Shown: one piece after another, positions 35,839 to 44,671 of the stretch | Numbering within the stretch: the first letter of the stretch is position 1 | Layout: each line of letters begins with the position of its first letter | NCBI RefSeq assembly: GCF_018861125.1 | Contig: NZ_JAHKQN010000013.1 | Coordinates: forward strand, 389,464-453,463 | DNA length: 64,000 nucleotides | Source of the DNA: Cellulophaga baltica | GTDB lineage: Bacteria > Bacteroidota > Bacteroidia > Flavobacteriales > Flavobacteriaceae | Direction: 5' to 3' | Translations under genes and position numbers: made by a program | The notes under the pieces: generated by a model | What the model saw: the letters and a program-made list of their open reading frames with translations, nothing else | Databases searched by the model: none | Told to the model about the DNA's origin: nothing

Positions 35839-38800
35839 TTAGTGTTTTTGGATAAACAATTTGGTATTTACCTCATCAAAGGCAATATCCATACCATTTT
35901 CTAATTTTTCTTCAAAATTCAATTCAGCAGTTAATGTTTCTGTCTTTATATAATCTAAATTACTATTTACAGCTTCTTCGACTAAACCGTCTTTCAATAT
36001 CTTTACTTCTATTTTATCAGTCACTTCAAAACCAGAATCCTTTCTTAAATTCTGAATTCTATTAACTAACTCTCTAGCGATCCCTTCTTTTCTTAAATTA
36101 TCATCAATAGTAACATCAAGTGCAACCGTAATAGGCCCCGATGTTGCTACCAACCAACCTTCAATATCTTGAGATGAAATCTCTACATCTTGTAGGTGTA
36201 AAATACTACTTTTATTGTTAATTTCAATTGAAATTTCGCCCTGTTGCTCAATTTTTTGGATATCTTCCTGATCAAAATTAGCTACCACACTGGCTACCAG
36301 CTTCATATCTTTTCCAAATTTAGGACCTAAAACCTTAAAATTTGGCTTAATTTGCTTCACTAATATGCCAGAAGCATCATCTAACAACTCAATTTCTTTA
36401 ACATTTACCTCAGATTTAATCAAATCTGATACAGCAACAATCTCATTTTTTTGTTTTTCATCTAAAACAGGAATCATAATTTTCTGCAATGGCTGACGCA
36501 CTTTTATCTTTTCTTTCTGACGAATAGAAAGTACTAAAGATGAAATTGTTTGCGCTTTTGCCATTTTACTTTCTAACTCTTTATTTACAATTTTTTCATC
36601 GTAAACTGGGAAATCAGCCAAATGTACACTTTCAAAATTTTCTGTATGTGTTGTATTGGTTAAATCCTTGTAAAGTCTGTCCATAAAAAATGGTGCTACT
36701 GGAGCTGATAATTTTGCCACTGTAACCAAACAAGTATATAAGGTTTGATATGCTGATATTTTATCTTGCTCATATTCGCCTTTCCAGAAACGTCTTCTAC
36801 ATAAACGCACATACCAGTTACTTAAATTTTCTTGTACATACTCTGATATTGCACGCGTTGCTTTCGTTGGATCATAATCCGCATAAGCTTCATCAACAGT
36901 TTTAATTAATGTATGCAATTCAGATAAAATCCACTGATCAATCTCAGGTCTTTCATTTAAAGCTATATCACTTTCATTATACTCAAAACCATCAATATTA
37001 GTATATAAAGCGAAGAATGAATAGGTATTGTATATGGTGCCGAAGAATTTACGTTTAACCTCAGCAATACCTTCTATATCAAACTTCAAATTATCCCATG
37101 GGTTTGCATTTGATATCATGTACCAACGTGTAGCATCGGCACCATGAGTATCCATAGTTTCAAAAGGATCTGTAGCGTTACCTAAACGCTTAGACATTTT
37201 TTTACCTTCTTTATCTAAAACCAAACCATTAGAAACTACATTTTTATAAGCAACGGAATCAAAAACCATTGTTGCAATTGCATGTAAGGTATAAAACCAA
37301 CCACGAGTTTGATCAACACCTTCTGCTATAAAATCTGCCGGGAATGTTTTATTATCGTCAATTAAATCTTTATTTTCAAATGGGTAATGCCATTGTGCAT
37401 ATGGCATTGAACCTGAATCAAACCATACATCAATTAAATCGCTCTCACGTTTCATTGGTTTACCTGAGGTTGAAACTAAAGTAATTTGATCAACTATATT
37501 TTTATGTAAATCTATTTTCTCATAGTTTTCGTCAGACATATCTCCGACAATAAAATCATCGAATATATCTTTTTCTAAAATGCCTGCGTCTAAAGCTTTT
37601 TGCATTTCTGATTTTAATTCTGAGACAGAACCAATCATTATTTCTTCTTTACCATCTTCTGTTCTCCAAATTGGTAACGGAATTCCCCAATAACGAGAAC
37701 GAGATAAGTTCCAGTCATTTGCATTAGCTAACCAATTACCAAACCTACCTTCTCCAGTAGCTTTTGGTTTCCAATTAATCGTTTGGTTCAATGCAAACAT
37801 TTGATCCTTAACATCCGTTACTTTTATAAACCAAGAGTCCAATGGATAATATAAAATTGGCTTATCCGTACGCCAGCAGTTAGGATAACTGTGAACGTAC
37901 TTCTCAACCTTAAAAGCTTTATTTTCTTCTTTTAATTTAATTGCAATTTCAACATCAATAGAACGTTCTGGCGCTTCACCATCATCGTAATATTCATTTT
38001 TAACATACTTGCCACCAAATTCTTTTAATTCCGGTCTAAACTTACCTTGTAAATCTACTAAAGGAACAGGGTTTTTATTCTCATCCAACACTAACATTGG
38101 TGGAATTTCTGGATCCGCTTGTTTTGATACTAAAGCATCATCAGCACCAAAAGTAGGAGCCGTATGTACTATACCTGTACCATCTTCAGTAGTTACAAAA
38201 TCACCCGATATAATTCTGAAAGCATTTTCAGGGTTTTGGTATGGCAATACATAATCTATTAATTGCTCATATTTAATACCTACTAAATCTTTACCTATAA
38301 TGGTATCTAAAACTAAATATGGTATTTTCTTATCGCCTTGTTTATAACTTTCTAATTCTTCTTTATTGTCTACAGATTTAAATTTACCTGCAAATTGTTT
38401 TGCAACTAAAGGCTTACCTAAAACCACAGTTATAGGTTCAAAAGTATATTGATTGTATGTTTTTACAACAACGTATTCAATTTTAGGACCTACCGTTAAC
38501 GCAGTGTTTGATGGTAAGGTCCAAGGAGTTGTCGTCCAAGCTATAAAATGAATATCACCTTCGTAAGCATCAAAAAATGGTGGTAATGTTTCTTTTACAG
38601 CTTTAAACTGAGCTGTAACTGTAGTATCAGTAACATCTTGGTAGGTTCCTGGTTGGTTTAATTCATGTGAACTTAAACCAGTACCTGCTTTAGGTGAATA
38701 TGGTTGTATTGTATATCCTTTATAGATAAGACCTTTACTATAAATCTGTTTTAACAACCACCAAACAGACTCCATATACTTAGGCTTGTAGGTTATATAC

Positions 38801-39240
38801 GGATCTTCCATATCAACCCAATAACCAACTTGTTCAGTCATTTTATTCCAAACATCAGTATAACGCATCACCGCTTTTTTACAAGCAGCATTATATTCTT
38901 CAACTGATATTTTTGTACCGATATCTTCTTTAGTAATACCTAATTCTTTCTCAACACCAAGTTCAATAGGTAAACCATGTGTATCCCAACCGGCTTTTCG
39001 TTTTACTTGAAAACCTTTCATGGTTTTATAACGCGGAAAAATATCTTTAATAGTTCTCGCCATTACATGGTGAATACCAGGCATACCGTTTGCAGAAGGC
39101 GGACCTTCAAAAAAAACATAACTTTCTTTACCCTCACGAGTAGTGATACTTTTTTCAAAAATATCATTCTCTTTCCAGTACTTTAAAATCTCTTCTGCTA
39201 CTACTGGTAAATTTAATCCTTTGTATTCCGCGAACTTCAT
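35839..39240 (-). CDS. ileS: Isoleucine--tRNA ligase
   Basis: Class I synthetase charging tRNA-Ile. The 1133 residues match the large (eukaryote-like, mupirocin-resistant-type) form usual in this phylum. The HIGH motif reads GIHH in PSANGMPGIHHVMAR (about residues 50-64). The editing (CP1) domain follows with TTPWTLPSN, the KMSKS loop is GKKMSKRLGN (about 690), and an anticodon-binding helical domain and C-terminal extension close the protein. The zinc-type C-terminal cysteines of the short form are absent, as expected. It leads the ileS/dksA-like transcript. Confidence 0.98.
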   Translation of the reverse strand: MKFAEYKGLNLPVVAEEILKYWKENDIFEKSITTREGKESYVFFEGPPSANGMPGIHHVMARTIKDIFPRYKTMKGFQVKRKAGWDTHGLPIELGVEKELGITKEDIGTKISVEEYNAACKKAVMRYTDVWNKMTEQVGYWVDMEDPYITYKPKYMESVWWLLKQIYSKGLIYKGYTIQPYSPKAGTGLSSHELNQPGTYQDVTDTTVTAQFKAVKETLPPFFDAYEGDIHFIAWTTTPWTLPSNTALTVGPKIEYVVVKTYNQYTFEPITVVLGKPLVAKQFAGKFKSVDNKEELESYKQGDKKIPYLVLDTIIGKDLVGIKYEQLIDYVLPYQNPENAFRIISGDFVTTEDGTGIVHTAPTFGADDALVSKQADPEIPPMLVLDENKNPVPLVDLQGKFRPELKEFGGKYVKNEYYDDGEAPERSIDVEIAIKLKEENKAFKVEKYVHSYPNCWRTDKPILYYPLDSWFIKVTDVKDQMFALNQTINWKPKATGEGRFGNWLANANDWNLSRSRYWGIPLPIWRTEDGKEEIMIGSVSELKSEMQKALDAGILEKDIFDDFIVGDMSDENYEKIDLHKNIVDQITLVSTSGKPMKRESDLIDVWFDSGSMPYAQWHYPFENKDLIDDNKTFPADFIAEGVDQTRGWFYTLHAIATMVFDSVAYKNVVSNGLVLDKEGKKMSKRLGNATDPFETMDTHGADATRWYMISNANPWDNLKFDIEGIAEVKRKFFGTIYNTYSFFALYTNIDGFEYNESDIALNERPEIDQWILSELHTLIKTVDEAYADYDPTKATRAISEYVQENLSNWYVRLCRRRFWKGEYEQDKISAYQTLYTCLVTVAKLSAPVAPFFMDRLYKDLTNTTHTENFESVHLADFPVYDEKIVNKELESKMAKAQTISSLVLSIRQKEKIKVRQPLQKIMIPVLDEKQKNEIVAVSDLIKSEVNVKEIELLDDASGILVKQIKPNFKVLGPKFGKDMKLVASVVANFDQEDIQKIEQQGEISIEINNKSSILHLQDVEISSQDIEGWLVATSGPITVALDVTIDDNLRKEGIARELVNRIQNLRKDSGFEVTDKIEVKILKDGLVEEAVNSNLDYIKTETLTAELNFEEKLENGMDIAFDEVNTKLFIQKH

Positions 39241-39273
39241 AATAACTACTTCTGGTACTACATTTTAAGCTTG

Positions 39274-39281
39274 CAAAATTA
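39274..39281 (-). promoter_or_regulatory. Putative -7 element of ileS
   Basis: TAATTTTG on the minus strand (TAnnTTTG), 34 bases before the ileS ATG. No clear -33 TTG. Confidence 0.4.
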
Positions 39282-39421
39282 TAAATTTAGATTGAATAAA
39301 TAACAGTTAGTTGTAAATGAAACATATATTATCATAAAATAAATATGTTAAAGAAATCTAAATATTTATATCTATCGTATATTGCAGTAGTTAACTATTT
39401 ATAAACACAAAATTTTTAAAA

Positions 39422-39820
39422 ATGAAAAAAGTAATTTTAAGCACCGCTTTAGTACTTGCATTAAGTTCATCATTTGTATCATGTAGAGATGCTGCTGAAA
39501 AAGCAAAAGATGCAGGAACTGAGGCAATGGAAGCTACAGAAGAGGCAGGAACTGAAGCTTTAAACGCTGCAAAAGAAGCTGGAACAGAAGCTATGGACAC
39601 AGCCAAAGAAGCAGGTAATGAGGCTATGGAAGCAGGAAGTGAAGCTATGGATTCGGCTAAAGAAGCGGGTACTGATGCTGTAAATTCAGCAAAAGAGGCT
39701 GGCAACGATGCTATGGATGCTGCTAAAGCTACTGGAACTGATGCTGTAAATACAGCTAAAGAAGCAGGTACTAAAACTCTAGATACCGCAAAAAAAACTG
39801 CTGCTAAAATAAACAACTAG
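39422..39820 (+). CDS. Lipoprotein made of 11-residue LEA-like repeats
   Basis: A 132-residue lipoprotein (signal MKKVILSTALVLALSSSFVSC, lipidated C21) whose mature part is almost wholly Ala, Glu, Lys, Gly, Thr and Asp. From residue 31 it is built of nine tandem repeats of the type AGTEAMDTAKE, eight of 11 residues and one of 7 (AGNEAME at 64-70), ending TAAKINN. The 11-residue period with charged and small residues predicts one long amphipathic helix, as in group 3 LEA proteins and apolipoproteins, which protect membranes or proteins during drying or freezing. A link to stress protection is inferred. The frame read on the opposite strand is only its shadow. It is monocistronic with its own terminator. 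Confidence 0.88.
   Translation: MKKVILSTALVLALSSSFVSCRDAAEKAKDAGTEAMEATEEAGTEALNAAKEAGTEAMDTAKEAGNEAMEAGSEAMDSAKEAGTDAVNSAKEAGNDAMDAAKATGTDAVNTAKEAGTKTLDTAKKTAAKINN
39512..39796 (+). repeat. Tandem 33-base repeats encoding 11-residue units
   Basis: Nine in-frame units, each beginning AG(T/N/S) or TGT in the protein, span residues 31-125 of the lipoprotein; the fourth unit is cut to 21 bases. The DNA copies have diverged in sequence while keeping frame, which suggests selection on the protein. Confidence 0.8.
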
Positions 39821-39841
39821 TATTTATACTAAAATAACACG

Positions 39842-39874
39842 AATCCCTGAAACTAAATTATCAGGGATTTTTTT
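39842..39874 (+). terminator. Intrinsic terminator of the repeat lipoprotein
   Basis: A 9-bp stem (39842-39850 with 39861-39869) is followed by a T run, 21 bases after the stop codon. Confidence 0.9.
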
Positions 39875-39885
39875 ATGCATTATAT

Positions 39886-42297
39886 TTAAAAAGAATAACT
39901 TAAAGCCAGTATTAAGTTTCTACCTGGAGCAACAATACCTGAAGAGTAACTACGGTATCTTTGATTGGTAATATTCTCAAGACTTGCTGTTAATCTTAAG
40001 GCGTGTGATACTGTATACTGAGATCTAATATTTAAAGTATGCCATGAAGGTGAATATGGGTTGCCATCTGCATCAGTAGCATAAATATATGTTTTGCTTT
40101 GTTCAGACACTGCTAAATCAGAAGCTTGAATTTCACTATTAAAATTAAAAAATAAATCTGCTTTTAATTTTTGATTTTTCCAGATCAAATGAAAATCACC
40201 AAAAGTTGGCGCAACATGCCGCCCAGGAGAATCTGTGCCATCATCTTCTTCTTCAATGCCTTCAGTAAAAGTTAAATTTCCGTTTGCTGATAAATTTTCA
40301 TTGAAATTTATATCGAGCACGAATTCAAAACCATAAACATAAGCTCTAGCAGCATTTTGCATTGCCTGAACATTACTTAACTCTCCATTGTACTCAATTT
40401 CAGTTTCTCCATTAAATTCAAAATCTCTACGAACAAGTGCATCTACTAAATATGTATAAAAAGTTGTTCCTTTTATAACCACTTTATCTTTTATATTTTT
40501 TTGAATTCCAACTTCACCATTATAGGCATATTCTGGTTCAAGGTCTGGGTTTGGTACTACAACTGAACCTGGTTCAGAATCAAATATTTTACCTACATCA
40601 TCAATGTTTGGAGCTCTATAGCCTGTTGATGCATTTGCTGTTATTTGTAAATCTGCTTTCGGGTACCAACTAACACCAATACTTCCTGTTAACGCACCAG
40701 TACTTAAATTCGCATCGTCAAAAGGGAAATCATAAAAAGCGTCATCAAAAGTTGCATATATCCAAACATAACTATACCTCAAACCTGTTAATAGTGTTAC
40801 ATTTGGTTTTGCTTTATACTCACCTGTAATATAACCTGCCAAAGTTTGCCACGTTGCGCTATCAGGATACCTGCTCGAAGTAGCTTCAGTTTCATTAGTT
40901 TCAATATCTTCTTGACTTCCTACAGAATGGACTTTATTATAGATATATTCACCACCGTAATACAATCGTAAATTACCAATACGCTTATTTTCAAAATCTA
41001 CATTTGTAGATAAGGCATCAACTTTTTCTTTGGTCGTATACCTGATAAGATCTTGAAAATCTCTATCATTTCTACTTTCTTCAAAAAATTGATACGCGGT
41101 TGTAATTTTTAGTCCGTCATAAAAACGACCTTTTCCATTTTCATTGTATTGCAACTTACTCATCAACCATTTCTGTGGTCCGTAATACCATTCTGCAGAT
41201 CGCAAACCATCTTCGTCGCTATTCAATCTAATCAACCGGTCATATCTAGAATAATCTGAAGTTTCAGAATAGTAATTACTCCAATTTAAATTCCAATTAT
41301 TACTTGGCTTAAAAGCAATTTTTTGTAAAATATTTATTTGATTATAACCTGTTGGATTTTGAACTCTAGGGTCTGAATTTTCAACTTCAAAATCTTCACC
41401 GTCAATAGTTTCAATATATGTTTTTCTCAAATATGAATCTGGTCCATATTTACCCATTTTTAAATCATCAAAATTATTATAAGAAATACTCGTTAGAAAA
41501 GCCCATTTCTGCTTTCCGAAATTAAAATCTATATGTGCGGTATTTTCATTGTTAGCTGTAGAATAACGGTATGTAGCATTCCCCGAAAAAGTAGTGTTAT
41601 CAGTATTTGAAAATTCAACATTATTAGTTAGAAAGTTCATAACACCACCAATAGCATCACTGCCATAGATTACAGAGCCAGGACCAAATATAACTTCAGT
41701 ATTTTTTACTGTAAACGGATCAATAGAGATAACATTCTGCAGATTACCGTTTCTAAAAATAGCATTATTCATTCTCACACCATCTACAGAAAGTAATAAC
41801 CTGTTCGTTGAAAAGCCTCTAATCATAGGGCTACCGCCACCCAATTGACTTTTTTGCACAAATACTTTTCCACTTTGTTGTAATAAATCTGCCGAGGTTT
41901 GAGGATTTGCAAATGCAACAGACTTTGCATCAATAGACATCACTTTTTGAGGAATACCTTTCTTCTGTTGTTCCCATTTTGAAATTGACATTATTACCTC
42001 ATCAAGCACTTCAGCATCCGGAATTAAATATACTTTTTTATCTTTTTTTAAAACTTGATTCTTCGTTGTTTTAAAAATTTCATGACCTAAATGTTTAAAT
42101 GTAATTCGTTCATTACTTTCAAAGATTGATAAATCATATTTACCATCAAAGTCCGTAACCCCAGTTTTAGACTTGTCCGCATTAAAAATTGCTACATTTA
42201 AAATAGGCTCATTAGATTCTATATCAAAAACAGTAATTTGTTGCGCACAATTTGACGCAGAAATTAGAAAAAAAATAAGGAGTAGAATTTTATGCAT
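39886..42297 (-). CDS. TonB-dependent receptor, haem/haemoglobin-receptor-like
   Basis: An 803-residue outer-membrane receptor. A signal peptide or lipoprotein-like leader (LISASNCAQ) is followed by a short carboxypeptidase-regulatory-like domain (about 20-95), the plug ('MIRGFSTNRLLLSVDGVRMNN', 'VIFGPGSVIYGSDAIGGVMNF') and the barrel ending LILALSYSF. The barrel carries YRAPNIDD and, some residues on, NPDLEPE, resembling the FRAP/NPDL motifs used by haem and haemoglobin receptors, though looser versions occur in other receptors. Iron or haem uptake is therefore likely but not certain. It follows recO with one base between them. Confidence 0.92.
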   Translation of the reverse strand: MHKILLLIFFLISASNCAQQITVFDIESNEPILNVAIFNADKSKTGVTDFDGKYDLSIFESNERITFKHLGHEIFKTTKNQVLKKDKKVYLIPDAEVLDEVIMSISKWEQQKKGIPQKVMSIDAKSVAFANPQTSADLLQQSGKVFVQKSQLGGGSPMIRGFSTNRLLLSVDGVRMNNAIFRNGNLQNVISIDPFTVKNTEVIFGPGSVIYGSDAIGGVMNFLTNNVEFSNTDNTTFSGNATYRYSTANNENTAHIDFNFGKQKWAFLTSISYNNFDDLKMGKYGPDSYLRKTYIETIDGEDFEVENSDPRVQNPTGYNQINILQKIAFKPSNNWNLNWSNYYSETSDYSRYDRLIRLNSDEDGLRSAEWYYGPQKWLMSKLQYNENGKGRFYDGLKITTAYQFFEESRNDRDFQDLIRYTTKEKVDALSTNVDFENKRIGNLRLYYGGEYIYNKVHSVGSQEDIETNETEATSSRYPDSATWQTLAGYITGEYKAKPNVTLLTGLRYSYVWIYATFDDAFYDFPFDDANLSTGALTGSIGVSWYPKADLQITANASTGYRAPNIDDVGKIFDSEPGSVVVPNPDLEPEYAYNGEVGIQKNIKDKVVIKGTTFYTYLVDALVRRDFEFNGETEIEYNGELSNVQAMQNAARAYVYGFEFVLDINFNENLSANGNLTFTEGIEEEDDGTDSPGRHVAPTFGDFHLIWKNQKLKADLFFNFNSEIQASDLAVSEQSKTYIYATDADGNPYSPSWHTLNIRSQYTVSHALRLTASLENITNQRYRSYSSGIVAPGRNLILALSYSF

Positions 42298-42298
42298 T

Positions 42299-43018
42299 CT
42301 AGCTAAAAACTTGATTTAATATCTCAAGAGATTTAGGTTTTCTAAATCCGTGTAAATGTAACTCGTAATAAAGAATAATACTTTTCAAAAGCTCTTGACG
42401 ATGTTTTTTATTCATCTTTATAGTATGTATTGCATCAAAATTTATGCCCAAAAATCGTTTAAAGTAATTTAAATTTTCACCTAACACTAAAGGGTTTAAA
42501 GATGGTATGTAAACAAAGTTAGCTTCCGTTAAATCAAAATATGGGGCATTTATTTCAGAGGTATCAGGGTATATCCCAAAATACCTAGTTAACACTAATA
42601 AAAAGTATAAATGAAAATTTGATATATGATCATTCGTATCCAACCATTGTAATGATGCTTCTAAAAAACCAAATAACTCTAGATTAGCTTCCTCTTCATG
42701 TATGCTATTCCCTAACATTTCAGCAAGAAAAAAAGTTAATGCATTTTTAGTAATATTAGTATGTAAGCTTTGGTAATGATAATTTACTTTCACCTCTTTA
42801 ATATTCTCTAATGTGCCTTTATTTTTATGCTGTGCAACTATCTCTAACTGTGATAAAGGTTGAAAATAAGCTGCTTTTAATTTTCCTTTTTTAGAAGATA
42901 AAACCCCTTTTAACAAGTATGATTTTACACCGTCAGACAAGGTGTATGCTTTTACAATTAGGCTTGTATCTCCATATTTAAGCGCCGATAAAATTATTGC
43001 TTTGGTGGTTACTTGCAT
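42299..43018 (-). CDS. recO: DNA repair protein RecO
   Basis: RecFOR-pathway protein that helps RecA load on SSB-coated single strands and anneals complementary strands. The 239 residues show the N-terminal OB-fold opening (TTKAIILSALKYGDTSLIVKAYT) and the helical C-terminal domain. The zinc cysteines seen in some RecO proteins are absent, as in other Bacteroidota. It is co-transcribed with the TonB receptor downstream, an odd pairing with a one-base gap. Confidence 0.95.
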   Translation of the reverse strand: MQVTTKAIILSALKYGDTSLIVKAYTLSDGVKSYLLKGVLSSKKGKLKAAYFQPLSQLEIVAQHKNKGTLENIKEVKVNYHYQSLHTNITKNALTFFLAEMLGNSIHEEEANLELFGFLEASLQWLDTNDHISNFHLYFLLVLTRYFGIYPDTSEINAPYFDLTEANFVYIPSLNPLVLGENLNYFKRFLGINFDAIHTIKMNKKHRQELLKSIILYYELHLHGFRKPKSLEILNQVFS

Positions 43019-43038
43019 TATAGCATTTCAGGTTAAAG

Positions 43039-43046
43039 CAAAGATA
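43039..43046 (-). promoter_or_regulatory. Putative -7 element of recO
   Basis: TATCTTTG on the minus strand (TAnnTTTG), 21 bases before the recO ATG. The same octamer precedes glpD. Confidence 0.45.
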
Positions 43047-43085
43047 GTGAATTGAAAAAAAAATTAGCTCTTAACAACTACAAAC

Positions 43086-43122
43086 AAAAAAACGAAGCTT
43101 CTTAAATAGAAACTTCGTTTTT
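43086..43122 (-). terminator. Intrinsic terminator of gdhA
   Basis: A 10-bp stem (43088-43097 with 43113-43122) is followed on the minus strand by T residues, 22 bases after the gdhA stop codon. Confidence 0.85.
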
Positions 43123-43143
43123 AAAATTTAAATAAGACGTTAT

Positions 43144-44487
43144 TTAAATAACACCTTGTGCTAACATTGCATCAGCAACTTTTACGAAACCAGCAATATT
43201 TGCTCCTTTTACATAATTACAATATCCATTTTCGTCTTTTCCGTATTCAATACAAGAATCGTGAATATCACTCATAATATCTTTTAAACGACCATCAACT
43301 TCTTCTCGTGTCCAGCTAATACGTAATGAATTTTGTGACATTTCTAAACCTGAAGTGGCAACACCACCAGCATTAGAAGCTTTACCTGGTGCGAATAATA
43401 TTTTTGCCTCATGAAATTCATGAATAGCTTCAGGTGTAGAAGGCATATTTGCTCCTTCAGCAACACAAATACATCCATTTTCAATCAATGTTTTTGCATT
43501 TTCACCACTCAATTCATTTTGTGTAGCACATGGCAATGCAATATCACATTTAACATCCCAAGGTGTTTTACCAGCATAAAAAGTAGCAGATTCATATTTA
43601 TCTGCATAAGCAGATATACGACCTCTTTGGTTGTTTTTTAAATCCATCACATAGGCTAATTTATCAGCATCGATACCATCTTCATCATAAATATAACCTT
43701 GAGAATCTGATAGCGTTAAAATTTTAGCACCCAATTGCAATGCTTTTTCAGCAGCATACTGTGCCACATTTCCTGAACCAGAAATTACTACACTTTTACC
43801 CTCAAAATCTTTTTCTTGAGTTTGCAACATACTCTGTGCAAAATATACAGTACCATAACCTGTTGCCTCTGGACGAATTAATGAGCCACCCCATGAACGT
43901 CCTTTACCAGTTAATACACCTGTAAATTCATTTCTAATTTTTTTATACATACCGAATAAAAATCCGATTTCTCTGGCACCAACACCAATATCACCCGCAG
44001 GAACATCAGTATTAGGACCAATATGACGATTTAGCTCTAACATAAAAGCATGGCAAAAACGCATTACTTCATCATCTGACTTCCCTTTCGGGTCAAAATC
44101 TGAACCACCCTTACCACCACCCATTGGCAATGTTGTTAAACTATTTTTGAATACTTGCTCAAAAGCTAAGAATTTTAAAATACTAGCATTTACTGAAGGA
44201 TGAAAACGCAAACCACCTTTGTAAGGGCCAATCGCCGAATTCATTTGAATACGGTAACCTCTATTTACATGAATTTCTCCTTTATCATCAACCCAAGCAA
44301 CTCTAAAAGAAACCAATCTTTCAGGTTCTACCATACGCAGTAAAATATTTTTACCATTGTAAATTTTATGTTTTGCTATGTATGGGATAACAGTTTCAGC
44401 AACTTCTTGTACCGCTTGAATAAATTCAGGTTCATGACCATTACGACCAATTACCTCATTCATAAAGTTTTTAATTTTTACATCCAT
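43144..44487 (-). CDS. gdhA: Glutamate dehydrogenase (NADP-specific type)
   Basis: Joins ammonia to 2-oxoglutarate to form glutamate, usually with NADPH. The 447 residues match the hexameric GdhA class (about 445-450). Visible are the active-site stretch LPMGGGKGGSDFDPKGKS (catalytic and substrate lysines), the GAREIGFLFGMYKK segment, and the Rossmann motif SGSGNVAQYAAEK. It is cytoplasmic and monocistronic, with its own terminator and a promoter-like motif. Confidence 0.97.
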   Translation of the reverse strand: MDVKIKNFMNEVIGRNGHEPEFIQAVQEVAETVIPYIAKHKIYNGKNILLRMVEPERLVSFRVAWVDDKGEIHVNRGYRIQMNSAIGPYKGGLRFHPSVNASILKFLAFEQVFKNSLTTLPMGGGKGGSDFDPKGKSDDEVMRFCHAFMLELNRHIGPNTDVPAGDIGVGAREIGFLFGMYKKIRNEFTGVLTGKGRSWGGSLIRPEATGYGTVYFAQSMLQTQEKDFEGKSVVISGSGNVAQYAAEKALQLGAKILTLSDSQGYIYDEDGIDADKLAYVMDLKNNQRGRISAYADKYESATFYAGKTPWDVKCDIALPCATQNELSGENAKTLIENGCICVAEGANMPSTPEAIHEFHEAKILFAPGKASNAGGVATSGLEMSQNSLRISWTREEVDGRLKDIMSDIHDSCIEYGKDENGYCNYVKGANIAGFVKVADAMLAQGVI

Positions 44488-44553
44488 ATCTTTAATTTGA
44501 TTATGTTGCTACTATGTTTTTATTCTTAAATTATTAAATTTAAAATATAACGC

Positions 44554-44561
44554 CAAAATTA
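44554..44561 (-). promoter_or_regulatory. Putative -7 element of gdhA
   Basis: TAATTTTG on the minus strand (TAnnTTTG), 67 bases before the gdhA ATG. A TTG lies 24 bases further up, slightly too far. Confidence 0.4.
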
Positions 44562-44671
44562 TATATTTATGACAAAATAAAATGTCAATAATTAAAAATT
44601 TAATAAAATTTATGCTTTAATTAAGGTTTTATTGAATATCTTATAGGATTAGTCCTTAAAAAGAAAAAACA

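Noticed and set aside
39391-39816. A 141-residue Ala/Ser/Val-rich open frame on the minus strand
   Set aside because: It is the complementary reading of the 11-residue repeat lipoprotein; the low-complexity composition comes from the repeats and there is no signal or promoter of its own.
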